Notes under the pieces: model-generated
Database searches by the model: none
Told to the model about the DNA's origin: nothing
The model's input: only the letters and a program-made list of their open reading frames with translations
Origin: Adiantum capillus-veneris
Lineage: Eukaryota; Streptophyta; Polypodiopsida; Polypodiales; Pteridaceae
Length of the DNA stretch: 64,000 nt
NCBI GenBank assembly: GCA_014529385.2
Contig: CM043943.1
Span: 156,113,592-156,177,591, forward strand
Direction of reading: 5' to 3'
Part shown: positions 46,343-57,429 of the stretch, one piece after another
Layout of the letters: every line of letters begins with the position of its first letter
How positions within the stretch are numbered: the first letter of the stretch is position 1
Translations under genes and position numbers: made by a program

Positions 46343-47610
46343 GTTTGGAAATTGATTCGCGAGGCCACCATAGTATGGTGTATTACCGCCGATATGGTAC
46401 GTGGCCTTTGGGAGTTGACATACTCCGCCATTTCTTCGGTTAAGCCCGCACAAAATTGTTGCTTTTGCTCTCCAAAATCCAACTTTTTGAAGACAGTGGC
46501 TTTGAGTTGTAGGTCCCAAAACTTGTCTACATATTTGTGGATGGATTCATTGGGAGAGAGCTTTAAGCTTCGCCATTCGGTGAGTACTTTGTCTTTGGCA
46601 TCGGTGGCCAAAAACTGCTTCATAATGGAAGCTCTTAAAGCCTTCCATGTTCGTGGAGCTTCACCGTTGGCTCGTAGGCTAGACCACCATTGTCTGGCGG
46701 ACTTTTGAAAGTGCATAGCTACATGGCGTAGCTTAGAGGACTCCGTGAAGCCCTCATCTCCAAACGCCGCATCGAATTGCTGGATAAAGGCCAAAACTTT
46801 GTCTGTAGCACCGAAGGTGCCATCATAGGTAAGGAAAGAGATGCTCTTCCCTCCCTCTTTGAATTTCTTCAGCTTGGACGACCTCTTCCATGCGGCATAG
46901 GATTTCCTATGGCCTCTTCTTTTTGATGGTTCAAAAGTTGCACCATCACTTTCTTCAGAAGGTGAAGAATTTGAAGAAGGTGGAGAAGAGGGTGACCTCT
47001 TTCTCGCCTTTTTCTTGTCTTGATCTTTGTCGTCTTCACCATAGCTTTCATAAGAGGAAGAGGATGAAGAAGATGGAGAAGAGGGTGTCCTCTTTCTCGC
47101 CTTTTTCTTCTCTTGTTTTTTATCATCCCTCTTTGAATTATGGCGTGGAGAAGAGTGTGATGGTCTTCTCCGCTTTGGTGGTGATGGAGAGCGTTTAGCC
47201 CGCCGTCTTCGTGGAGCCATCTCCGCCGAGGTGGTGGGAGACTCGCTTCTTTCTCGTTCCTTCGATGGAGGCTCTTGAGTTCTCCTTTGAGAAGGAGATG
47301 CATCATCAAGAAGTAAATTCTTGAGCCCTTCATATGGATTCTCTTCTTCTTCCCAAATCGGAGAGAGACCTCTTTTGGTAGTCTCACAAGGAGGCTTCCT
47401 AGGTGTTCTCTCGTCATGGTGATGAGCTTGGAGAATCCCGTGAGCACGGAGCTGCCGTTGCACTTCACTTTGGAGAGATGGATTGCCCATGGCTTGTTGA
47501 AGCCTAGAAACAAGATAGTTAACAAGCATTGAAGCATCATTAGTAGCTTGCTCATGAGCAAAATCAAAGTTATCAACATTAATTTCACTCTCTTTACTAT
47601 TGTCAGCCAT
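46338..47610 (-). CDS. element A gag with Ser/Arg-rich extension
   Basis: Gag would assemble the particle. The ATG at 47610 starts MADNSKESEINVDNFDFAHE. Residues about 130-225 form an Arg/Ser/Lys-rich, splicing-factor-like stretch (RRRRAKRSPSPPKRRRP) with an internal duplication of the type KKKARKR(T/S)PSSP followed by a Ser run. The gag core follows: FIQQFDAAFGDEGFTESSKL, SARQWWSSLRANGEA, ESIHKYVDKFWDLQLKA. At a C run on the + strand (46338-46342) the frame shifts; one more base would join it to the zinc knuckle. The region from 47611 to the primer site (about 400 bp) is an untranslated leader. Confidence 0.88.
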
Positions 47611-48008
47611 TCTAACAACTTTTAGGTGTAAACTTTTTAGGTGTACTTTGGCACTTCAAGCCCTAGTTGCTACTCCTCTTTACCCCTTTAGAAAAAGCAC
47701 TCAAGCTACTGTACCCGCGGCTCGAATACCATTAATTGCAAGGAATAGAAGAGAGGGTCTTTCGACACCAAAACAGCACCGGCTCCTGTCAAGCTTCTAA
47801 TAGCTCAATAGTGGTTAAGCCGTAGGCAAGCCCCGTAGGACTCCACTATTAAGACCATAGCTCTCGACGGTGATGCCCCGTTAACTGCACAAAGGCAGGC
47901 GCACTGCAAGGCTGAAAAATCCCTATTCTACTTACTCACAGGCAATTAATAATACCAACCATTTGTAGCTAGCTTGAGGACCTCCCTTCTTGAGCAAGAA
48001 AAGAGAAA

Positions 48009-48026
48009 CCTTGTGCTCTGATACCA
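48009..48026 (-). promoter_or_regulatory. primer-binding site of element A (initiator Met tRNA)
   Basis: The minus strand reads TGGTATCAGAGC and then ACAAGG, one base inside the 5' LTR. The first 12 bases match the complement of the plant initiator-Met tRNA 3' end. Confidence 0.92.
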
Positions 48027-48027
48027 A

Positions 48028-49622
48028 TGTAACATTTAATGGCCTAATAACTTTTGTGTAGCGGAAATAGCATGAACATAGTGGGCATTTCATTAGAATA
48101 GCTTCCTAATGAGAATTACAAGAGTGCTTGGGTGGAGAGAGCAACAAAAAGCATAACACCTAGTTAGATAGCATCGACAATACTTTCAAAAGAGAGAGAA
48201 ATTAAGCTATTGACAACAGTTGAGGACCGGATTTGCATGGAGCCGGTCCCCCCTCCAAAAGGCTTTGTATTATGGTTTCTCCCATCAAGAGAGACATTGT
48301 ACAATACAATTCTTTGTGTTCCTTCAAGACTAGCTAGTGCAATGAAGATGGAAGCTTCATACACTAAGCAAAACACTAAATCAAACACAACTTGAATTAT
48401 CCCCGTTCTCAGACCCAAGACCTCACACACCTTCGAAGATGGTGAGAGCTAGCAGGGTATGAGAGTAGATTGAGAGGAAGAAGGAGTATCTTACGAGAAA
48501 GATGTACATCTCCTCACATTATCACTCATATTAGCATAGCTTAGCTTAGTAATTAGCTTGGTAGAGAAGATGAGCATGCATTGAAGCTTGGCTCTTGGTT
48601 GGATTTGCATCCACATGCCAAGAGAGTGTTGATGTAGGCTTCTATCTCACAAGCTTGGAGTAGGTGATGAGCTCTCCATTAAAGCTTGGGAGGAGATAGA
48701 GTATTCTTCCTTCACACATGGTCAAGTGTGAGTGTGTGTGTGTCAATGCCAAGCAAAAATCAGCCCTCCCTCTCTCTTGGGCGAGCCCTAGCTGCTAATT
48801 AGGTCTGGCTTTTGCCTCATTGGACCTCCCCAGGTCAAACCAATAGGAATTAAGCAGCATAAGTGATAGCCTTCTGACATGTGTCCCCCTTTCCCCTTTT
48901 GTGAGAGCTTTAGGTAATTAAATAATTAAACAAAACTCTCATTGGACCCCTTTGTCTCCTGGCCAATAGAAATCAGGCAAGCCATGAGGCTTCTGAATGC
49001 TCATTGGACCCTTTGGGAGACTGCCCAATAGTCTTCTAGGAGACTTAATTCTCATTGGTTTCTTTTATTAAATGTTTTTAAATTAATTAAACTACATTTA
49101 CTCTAGCTTAATTCTCATTGGTCCACTTCAAGGGTCTTCCAATAGGAATTGGGCACACCTTGTGGGCATCTGGCCTAGGGAGCTGACATGTGTCCCTCAT
49201 TCCCTTTGTGTAAAGGGAGCCTGTGTGTGTGTGTGTGTGTGTGGCTTTCTCTCTCATCCCTTACCTTTGGGGCTCGCCCCCTCCCATGTAGGGATGTGAA
49301 AAGACTTTTAGGGCACACACTAAGCATCCAATTTTCCCTAGGGTTGACCTTTGGACACAACCTTTGAATTTTGGAACCTTAGCATTTTGGAAGTCTTAAT
49401 GGGCAGAACCTTAGGGTCTTTTTGGCCCATTGTTTCACATGGCTCTTTTGCAGATGGCCCCCCCTTTGGATCCCTATTTTCCCTCCTTTGGATCCCTACT
49501 GTGGCCAGTCTGCTAGCTTAACCAATATTCTAGCTTTTTCTCCCTTGGCACTTCCCCACATTAAATGATCAGTTTAATATGAGAAAATCATTTAGGAGAA
49601 TTAGATATTGATTATTATGATA
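48028..49622 (-). repeat. 5' LTR of element A
   Basis: 1595 bp, almost identical to 40717-42307. Differences seen include a one-base indel near 48071, an A/G change at 48274, a longer TG run (49222-49242) and the last bases TATGATA instead of TATGACA. Confidence 0.95.
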
Positions 49623-49627
49623 GATAC

Positions 49628-49737
49628 GCTTCCCATTTTGTTCATGTATGGATTTTGAGTTCAAATAGGTGTGCTAAAACGTGGTACATCATCTTAATCT
49701 GGGCATTGGTGGCCGAGTTAGGCTTTTCGAAGACGAT

Positions 49738-49820
<83 letters not shown>

Positions 49821-51909
49821 AATCTTTGCTATGAATTTTACTAAGCTCTTCATGCTTACATCAAGAATGATTGCCAAATTCTTTTGACTATCACTTGTAT
49901 GCCCCACAACCATTCTAAGGACACAAATGGTTAACCATCTAGAGTATGGAAGGCTCTATTAAAAGATCCTCTAGCACTAGGCCTCTTATTAGAAGAGTAG
50001 CAAAATTTGAGTGGGTGTCCTCTCTCTTAAACCATTGTAGAAATGTGATGTATAAATAAAAAGGTTGTCCAGCACGTCCACTTCATTTTTCATCCCCTCA
50101 CTTCCCTCCATCACCACAAGGTTTTACGGCTACAAATGCACACAACATGCTTATATTTTGTGATCCCAAGGCAAACGTTGTAGGTGCATGCCCTCTTCTC
50201 CATATTTTCTAGTACATTGAGGGTTTTTTTTAATTCATTAGCTTTTAGCAAGCCATTTGTCTGGCCATTGTTATGCAATCATATATGGGGTGCATCCACT
50301 CCTTTCCATTTGTCTCAAAGCGTCCATAAGCATGTTTGTGTTGATTAGCTTTCAACAAACTGTGTATTGCATTGCTATAAATGGTGTCATTTGGCATGCA
50401 TTCCCTTTTGTCGATATGTTTGAGTCCTCATTAGTGTTCTATAGGCCAGCTATCAAGTTGTTGTGGTGATCATATTGTGTGTGCAACTTGCTTGCTTGAT
50501 AGCTAGGCTAGGTGCATTTGTGCAAGCCTTGAAGCTCTTGCCTTGCAGATTGCACAACTTAAAAGTATGTTTTTATTTTGCGCTTTTTTGCATGGGATGG
50601 ATGGTGCTTACTATTGAGCAATAGTTTTCACTTTGATATGGAAAAGTAGGCTTTGTGTTGAGACATGCATAATGAATGAGACATCCATGGATCTTCTTTA
50701 GACCATGTTTGGGCTAGCTCAACAATCTCCAATAACAAATCAGGGACCAACTTCATGTATTGGTCTGATCACTGTGAAACATACATTATGCTACCTTGTG
50801 AACACCCTTAACATTGCCACTCCCCATTCCTTTGTCCTACTGGAGGCCATCGTGAACTTTCACCTTGTTTAATGCATAAGCTAAAACTATTGGAAGCAAA
50901 GCGACTCCACTCTAAATTAACCTAAGGCCCAATCCTTCCATGTTCGTAATTTCTTTTCTTGCTAATTGGCAGACCTCATGAACTCTTGAGGATGCTCAAT
51001 CTAGAGCTAGGATTGATTATTTTGAGCACATAGTGGTGCAAAAGCTTGAGGGAAGAACCTTCAATGCAGACATTGCAGTAACATGTTTTTATGTGTGGAT
51101 AGATTTTGCAACACATTGTTTGATTTGGGGCTGTATCAAGACCTTATACCAAGAGAGATGGAAAAAGTTGACAAAATAGCTTAACACCACAGGGTTTTGT
51201 TGGACATTGTGTCTACATAAATGACAATACACCTTGCCATGTGGTCAATATCACTAGTCACTCTGGTGGATCCTTAAAGTACATGTAGATTAAATGCACC
51301 TTGTCAATTAGCCAAGATCGCTAGTCATTATTGATAGTTCCTAATATGTGTCATTCTACTCGCTTACTTGCCTATTCGGTAATTTTGTGTCATTCTACTC
51401 ACTTACTTGCCTTGTGTCATTACCTTTTTACTATGAGTATTAGCATCAGGCCAAATAGTGCATGGGACACACATACAAGCCAAATACAGCTAAAGGGGCT
51501 CATGATTTCCTAAAACCATCTAAGCAATGTCTATCTTTTTCAAATGCCTTCTAGTTGCTTTCCCGCTCTCACTTTGACTCTCAAATCTTAGGTCAAATGC
51601 ACACAATTGCACAAACACATTATGTGACTCGAGGTAGTCGTCTCTTTGGCCCTCAAGTGCACACAAGCCCTCTGGGACTTGTGCTTCAAGGGACTCCCTA
51701 TTGCCTAGAGAGATGGGGTCTCTATACTCTAATTCATGAGGAGTATATTCCTAAAGAGTATATACCTGTAAAAGATTCGTCTACGTGGAAAAAGGTCGAC
51801 CTTGGACAAAGGTCATGGCTGCCTGGAATTTCGATGATGATGTCCAGGCCCACGCCAGCGAAGTCGAGATCTTTGTAGGTTCATTGCATCTGGACGGCAA
51901 AACTGTCTG
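49628..51909. other. spacer between element A and the coiled-coil gene
   Basis: The sequence contains a long CT microsatellite (49743-49817) and a 39-bp tandem duplication at 51347 and 51386 (TGTGTCATTCTACTC), but no recognisable gene. Short open frames (50257-50469 and others) lack motifs. Confidence 0.5.
49743..49817. repeat. (CT)n microsatellite, about 37 units
   Basis: Uninterrupted CT dinucleotides; the longest pure dinucleotide tract in the window. Confidence 0.95.
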
Positions 51910-51918
51910 TATATAAAA
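51910..51918 (+). promoter_or_regulatory. TATA box of the coiled-coil gene
   Basis: TATATAAAA lies 105 bp before the ATG at 52023, which would place transcription start near 51940 and give a leader of about 80 nt. Base composition changes from AT-rich to GC-rich just after it. Confidence 0.6.
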
Positions 51919-52022
51919 TGAGGCTCGACAGCTTCGTCCTCATTCATATACACAAGAAAGATTCTCGGGAGGAAAGGAAGCGCGTGCTTTGCCTTGGCGG
52001 AGGGTTGCGTGTGTAGCAGAGA

Positions 52023-52787
52023 ATGGCAGCATCGTCGGAAGAAGTTATCGTCACGTGGGGAGGCTTATCAGAAGATGAGGGGTTGAGGGCGAGGCTGCAG
52101 GCCATGGCTATGGCTTTGCAGAAGAAGGATGCCGCATTGCAGGATTTGCAGAGGCGGCTGCAGGCGGCCCTAGGAGAGGTGGAACAGGGGAGGGCCAAGG
52201 AAGATGCCCTGCGAAGAAGGGCGGAGATAGCGGAGGCGGCAGAGGAAGCGCTGGCGTCTCAGATGGCTCAACTGGAGGCAGAGGCCTATGCAAGCATAAC
52301 GCAGAGCAACAGAGTGCAAAAGGATGCTGTCCAAGTCGCAAAGGAGACGTGGAAGGGAAGCGGAGAGGAGCCAATGGGGGCGAGGCAGCGGATTGAAGAG
52401 CTGGAGCGGTGGCTGGAGGCGGCGAGGGAGGAGGCGGCTGGCTGGGAGCGGCGGTACAGAGAGGTGGCGCTGCCGGAAAGGGCCAAAGCTCCAATCGAAT
52501 TATGCCACGTAAACCCGCTCGCAGATGGCGACGTGGTGCGGCGTGCAGATAGCCACGTGGCGGAGCTCCAGCGACGGCTGGCTGAGGTTGAGCGGGAATT
52601 GGAGGCGATTCACGCGAAGCTGCAGGAGGCTGAGCAGAAGGTTGGTGGCCACACCCAGCAAGCAGTGAGAAAGGGAGAGACTGAACCCAGCGAAGCAGTT
52701 GTCGTGTCCATGCCGCTCAAAGAAGTTGCGGGAATGCTCAAGTTGCGACTTTGGTCTGCTGCCTCCCTCATTCTTTCGTCCACCTAG
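52023..52787 (+). CDS. GC-rich coiled-coil protein of unknown function (254 aa)
   Basis: A single open frame starts MAASSEEVIVTWGGLSEDEG and is dominated by Ala/Glu/Arg/Gln heptads, for example LRARLQAMAMALQKKDAALQ and VAELQRRLAEVERELEAI. Coiled coil is likely at residues about 20-115, 130-155 and 175-215. No signal peptide, membrane segment or catalytic motif is visible. GC content is much higher than in the flanks, and a TATA box lies at the right distance. The last 20 residues (LKLRLWSAASLILSST) lose the coiled-coil pattern, so a splice donor before about 52700 and further exons are possible. I do not recognise the family. It is the only intact non-transposon frame in the window, and is probably a real gene or first exon. 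Confidence 0.6.
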   Translation: MAASSEEVIVTWGGLSEDEGLRARLQAMAMALQKKDAALQDLQRRLQAALGEVEQGRAKEDALRRRAEIAEAAEEALASQMAQLEAEAYASITQSNRVQKDAVQVAKETWKGSGEEPMGARQRIEELERWLEAAREEAAGWERRYREVALPERAKAPIELCHVNPLADGDVVRRADSHVAELQRRLAEVERELEAIHAKLQEAEQKVGGHTQQAVRKGETEPSEAVVVSMPLKEVAGMLKLRLWSAASLILSST

Positions 52788-52871
52788 GCCTTGCCTACCC
52801 CCACAAGAAAATTTAGAAATATTCTCATGTAGGAAAACGGAGTCTTTTTCAATGTTTCTCATACAATGCAT

Positions 52872-52978
52872 AACATCATGAGCTTCTACTCGGGGCCCCC
52901 CACCGGGCCGGCGGTCCCCTGCCCCCAAGCATACCTAGCTAGGTATGCAGTGCCTCCCTCACGGAAGCTCATGATGTT
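52872..52978. repeat. fold-back sequence with nested 20-bp palindrome
   Basis: Arms AACATCATGAGCTTC (52872-52886) and GAAGCTCATGATGTT (52964-52978) are perfect inverted repeats. Between them lie a very GC-rich stretch (52889-52926) and the perfect palindrome GCATACCTAGCTAGGTATGC (52929-52948). No target duplication is evident. Confidence 0.75.
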
Positions 52979-53967
52979 GAGGTAAGTCACACGATAGAGA
53001 AAGATTCTGAAGCTTCTACTTGTCTTGATTTTTCCCTTAATCGTCTTCCCTTCCAAGCTTTGTGTATGCATTCATGCAACCCCAATTTTCACCCTTTGGT
53101 ATCAAATCTGGCTTTGTATGTCGAGAAGTATTTCCATCATCTTTTCTCTTCTCTTTCTCTGATCAAGATATCTTTAGTGAGCATTCGCAAGGCGGCATGT
53201 CCTTGGGCTTCGTTTCAAGCTCAGTTTCCACAGCAAGTACCATTGTGTGCTAGCAATTTATCCCTCTTGTGGAGAAAATTTTGACATTTTTTATTTCTTT
53301 GGACTAGCATTTTGTAGTCTTCAGGGGATTGTGCTATAATGTACACCTTGCAAAAACTTATGTATTAGCATATCCATTAGCCATGGGATACCATAATGAT
53401 GTTTTCCACACTTTCATTGAGGATATAGTGGATGGTGGCAAATGTCTACGCTGGGCATGCATAATGCAAAAGGCCTCAGCTGCAAAGGAGACGTTGAAAA
53501 CTATGTAGGGTCTTGATAGCCATCCACCTTTGGATATAGGGTCTATTTAGGATGTTGCAATTTCCAATAGTTTTGTTGTTTTGCCTATAGCTAAGCAAGC
53601 TTGTTGGGATGAAGGAGCTATAGAGGCTCATACATTGAGTATGCTCTAATATCCTGATACCCAACAATTCACTCAACAAAAGAGCAAAACAAGCTTGAGA
53701 TAGTCAATCACACCCCAAGATTATGCAGGACAAAGGGATCCTTTCTTTGAAAAGATTAAAGATTTCAAGGAATAGTTGATTGTTGATGACGAGGTTATTC
53801 TTGACCGTTCTCTGGTGCAATTGTTTTTGTGCATTGATAGATTTTCTTCCACTCGAAGACTTGTGATTAAGGGCAAGCCCAAAGCTATTGTGTTTGATGC
53901 AAGATGTGTGTTAGTGACCAACCCCCCATCGAGCCTTTGTAATCGCCTAAAGGAGAAGTGTCATTGT
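52979..53967. other. spacer between the coiled-coil gene and copia element E
   Basis: No recognised domain. GTAAGT at 52982 looks like a splice donor, but its use cannot be judged. A + strand frame at 53776-53979 (VDDEVILDRSLVQLFL) lacks known motifs. Confidence 0.4.
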
Positions 53968-54222
53968 TGTTGGAATTAGGGTTGCAGGAAAATACACACA
54001 GCTTCGAGAAGATGAAGGAGACTCAAGGCACACAACAGAGAGTGTATTACTTAGTGTGCAATGGAAAGATGGTAGCCCTAGAATGATGGGCGTATATACA
54101 ATGTACAGGAGCAAAAAATGTCCTAGTGAGGAAACAATTGCCTCGTCGGTCCTAAGTGTGTTCACATACATGTGGTAGTGATGTGTATGCACACACATCA
54201 CTACCACATGTATATGGTAACA
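53968..54222 (-). repeat. 3' LTR of copia element E
   Basis: On the + strand it runs from TGTTGGAATTAGGG to TATGGTAACA, 255 bp, with TGTT...AACA ends typical of copia. On the minus strand GGGGGGATT adjoins it as polypurine tract (54223-54232). It contains a 19-bp perfect hairpin stem (54168-54186 and 54193-54211). Confidence 0.85.
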
Positions 54223-55101
54223 AATCCCCCCGGAGTGATGTGGTGAATGAGAGTTGGCACATAGAGTAAAGGGAAGTGCCATGCCTTGAGGACATGATCA
54301 GTCCACAAAGGGGAGTAAGCCCAAAGCTTTGTGGAAAGCTTCAAACTTCTCACGCGACAATGTCTTTGTGAAATAAACTGGGTTCCTCGCAACTGTCAAT
54401 GTACTCTGACTATCAGTGTAGATAGTGTTGGCAGTGTCATGTCCAACACCCAATTCATCCATAAGGCGTCTGAGCCATACACACTCAACTGTAGTTGTGA
54501 AGACAGCCATGTACTCGGTCTCACAACTAGAAGTGGCCACAGTAGGTTGCTTCTTGCTCGACTATGATATACATGAACTCCCAAGCATGAAACAAAAACC
54601 ACTTGTGGACACTCGCGTGTCAAAACAACTGGCCCAATCTAAGTCCGAAAAAGCATATAAGTATGACGGCAATGATTCCTCATTGGGATAAAACAAACCA
54701 GGATGTAAAGTGCCACTCAAGTAGCGAAAAATCAGCTTTATATTCAGCACTATGTCTCACATTTAGTCCAGTGATTAGCAAATCATCCACATAAAGAACC
54801 ACAATGAGAAGTACATCACCCTCATGCTTTACATACAATGTGCTTTCTGTTGGAATGTTACAAAAGAACCACAATGAGAAGTACATCACCCTCACGCTTT
54901 ACATACAATGTGCTTTCTGTTGGACTGTTACCAAATGAGTGCCAGCCTCATTTGACCAAATGAGTGCTAGCCTTCTCATACCAAGCACGAGGAGATTGCT
55001 TCAACCCATACAAAGCTTTGTTACATTTGTACACCTTATCCTCTTGTCTTTTCTTGACAAAACTTCTTCAAATACATCACCATTCAGGAAAGCAGTAACA
55101 A
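54223..55101 (-). pseudogene. copia element E RT and RNase H remnant
   Basis: From high to low coordinates: FLNGDVFEE (about 55065-55090), ALYGLKQSPRAWYEK (about 54975-55020), catalytic VVLYVDDLLITG (about 54765-54800), RYLSGTLHPGLFY, STSGFCFMLGSSCIS, SSCETEYMAVF and TDSQSTLTVARNP, the hallmark copia order. A 70-bp tandem duplication (54794-54931) repeats the segment before the YVDD box, and several frameshifts follow. The RT lacks its N-terminal part beyond the junction with element D. Confidence 0.88.
54794..54931. repeat. 70-bp tandem duplication in copia RT
   Basis: AAAGAACCACAATGAGAAGT starts at 54794 and at 54864, and the two units match over about 68 bp with two mismatches. Confidence 0.95.
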
Positions 55102-55791
55102 TGTAATGGAAATGGCCTATGAATTTTGAGAGTAGCGGAATTAGGAAATTAGATGAAGCACTTTTGTGAGATTATTTTGTGAGCATAGCGGGTGAACTTA
55201 ATTGATGGTAGCAACATAAACATGGTACTTAGTTAACTTGGCATGAACAATACTTTTGCAAGAGAGAGAGTTTAGAGAACATGACAATAGTTAAGGACCG
55301 GATTCATATGGAGCCGGTCCCCCCTCCAATAGGCATTTGTATTATAGTTTCTCCCATCAAGAGAGACTTGGTACAATACAATCTTGGTGTTCCTTGTGAC
55401 CTAGGTGATGCAATGAAGATGGAAAGCTTCATGCATCACAAGCATAACATAAACTTTGTAGAAATCATAACTATCATAAGCCTCAGTCCCAAGGCCTCAA
55501 ACACCTTTGAAGGTGGAGAGAGCTAGCGGGGAATGCGGATAGGGAAGAGGAAGAAGAAACATTCCATAGGAGAAAGAAATAGTTCCTCACTTATCATTAC
55601 TCTTCTTGCTAGCATACATAATAGCATAGTAATGAAGATGGAGAAGATGGCAAGCTTAAGCATTGAAGCATGGCTCTTGGTTGGATTTGCATTCCATAGC
55701 CAAGAGTGTTTGTGTAGGCTCTCACTTCTCACAAGCTTGGCGAAGGAGGTGGAGTTCCTCAATTTTCCAAGTGAGAATGAATCCACAAAAT

Positions 55792-55829
<38 letters not shown>

Positions 55830-57022
55830 TGTATATCTCCCAGCACCCCCCTTGCTTGCTTGAGGCAAGTTGTAGCTTTTACACATGTTTCAAGCTCATT
55901 GGACCTCTCTCCCCCCTAGCCAATCACATCCAGCATGCATTCAAGTACATGGGTAGTCTTTGGATAAGTGTCCTTCTTACCCCTTAGAGAGAGAGGGCTT
56001 GAAAATATCTAGATATTTGTTGGATAGAACTAGAAGCTCATTGGACCCCTCTGTAGACCAACCAATAGCATTCAAGCACACCATGTGGTTAAGCATAGGG
56101 AGAGTCTGACATGTGTCCCATGTGCCCTTTGAGAAAAGGGGTGCCCTTTGGGTGAGTGGAAGGTTAAGTCAAAGATTCCCCTAACTTTGAGACTTTCATG
56201 CATAGAAAGCTTATCAAGCACCTTCCTCATTAAGTTTGTAAAGTCTCTTTTTGACTCAAGCACCTTACCCTCCCATCCATAGGAAACTTCTCAAACACCT
56301 TCCTCATTAAGTTTGTAGGGTCTCTTTTTGACTCAAGCACCTTACCTCTCATGCATGGAAAGCTTCTCAAGCACCTTCTTCATTAAGTTAGTAGGGTCTC
56401 TTTTTGACTCAAGCACCTTACCCCCCATGCATGGGAAGCTTCTCAAGCACCTTCCTCATTAAGTATGACAAGCACCTCAAGTACCTTAGTCATCAAGCAT
56501 GACAAGCACCTTAGTCATCAAGCACGAGAAGCACCTCAAGCACCTTAGTCTCATCAAGCAGGCACCTTAGTCATCAAGCACGATAAGCACCTCAAGCTTA
56601 GGTCGGGTTCCCACCTCAAGCTCAGTCCTAGCTTGCCTAAGGTCAAAGGACTTTTAACACTAACCATTGAAGGTCTTTAATGAAGCTAACCCTAAGGTCT
56701 TTTAAGCTCCATTAGATGCACATTTCTCTTTGATAGACCATCTACTTCCTTTTGGACCCCTATGGAGATGTAACCATCTTTTCCTCTTGCTCCCCTGTTG
56801 AGGTAAGTCTAGAAGCACTTATTTCACATTGCTCTTTGATAGACCATCTTTTTTTGGACCCCTATTGAGATGCAATAATCTCTCCTTTTGGTCCCGTGTT
56901 GAGATAGGTCTAGAAGCACATGTCTCTATTCTAACCCTTGTTCCCGTTTATTCTCCCACATTAAATTATCAGTTTAATATGAGAAAATCATTTGGTAAAG
57001 TTAGATATTATATTTTATGACA
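55102..57022 (-). repeat. 3' LTR of element D
   Basis: 1921 bp from TGTAATGG to TTTTATGACA, homologous to the element B LTR but about 490 bp longer, mostly through tandem repeats at 56214-56600. It has a TG run at 55793-55827. ACCTCTCTATTG follows as the complement of the polypurine tract. Confidence 0.9.
56214..56600. repeat. minisatellite in the element D LTR
   Basis: TCAAGCACCTTCCTCATTAAG-type units start at 56214, 56291, 56367 and 56443, a 76-77 bp period, and are followed by shorter repeats of CACCTTAGTCATCAAGCA type to about 56600. Confidence 0.9.
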
Positions 57023-57429
57023 TTACCTCTCTATTGAAATCATAGTCGTCCTCGACTATGAGGTAGAGAAGATAAAGCCTAGTCATTAGTCCATGTTTCT
57101 TAACGGATAGAGGATCCCTTTTTACCCTACAACATCATTCCAAGATGGATGACTAGTCCATTTGGTGCTTGGGAGACGTAGTTGCCGCAAGCATTTCTGC
57201 TCTTTAGTCCATATCATACTTCCAAAGTAGAGTGACAAGTTCTACTTGGTGTTTGGGAGACGTCGTTACCACATACATGATTCTAAGCATGCATACTATT
57301 TGAATTTGTGCACAATAAAAAGAGAACTAGTCTTTTAAGACAAAAATATTTTTCATTTAAAATGCATTTCATATGCTTACTCTAGTGCAGCATTGTAAGC
57401 ATTGACAATGCTCATATTATCCTTAAGCT

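Larger units (their letters stand above)
40717..49622 (-). mobile_element. complete gypsy element A (chromovirus type)
   Basis: The 8,906-bp element has LTRs at 40717-42307 and 48028-49622, target duplication GATAC at 40712-40716 and 49623-49627, initiator-Met primer site, polypurine tract and full gag-protease-RT-RNase H-integrase-chromodomain order on the minus strand. By eye the two LTRs differ at fewer than ten sites in about 1.6 kb plus a TG-repeat length change, so it is the youngest insertion here. Three single-base losses still break the polyprotein frame, and a stop lies in the chromodomain. The 3' LTR begins TGTCAT, while the outer 5' LTR begins TATCAT, a G-to-A change in the terminal dinucleotide. 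Confidence 0.96.

Noticed and set aside
52500-52928. Long minus-strand frame opposite the coiled-coil gene
   Set aside because: It is a shadow of the GC-rich + strand frame and shows no protein-like pattern of its own.
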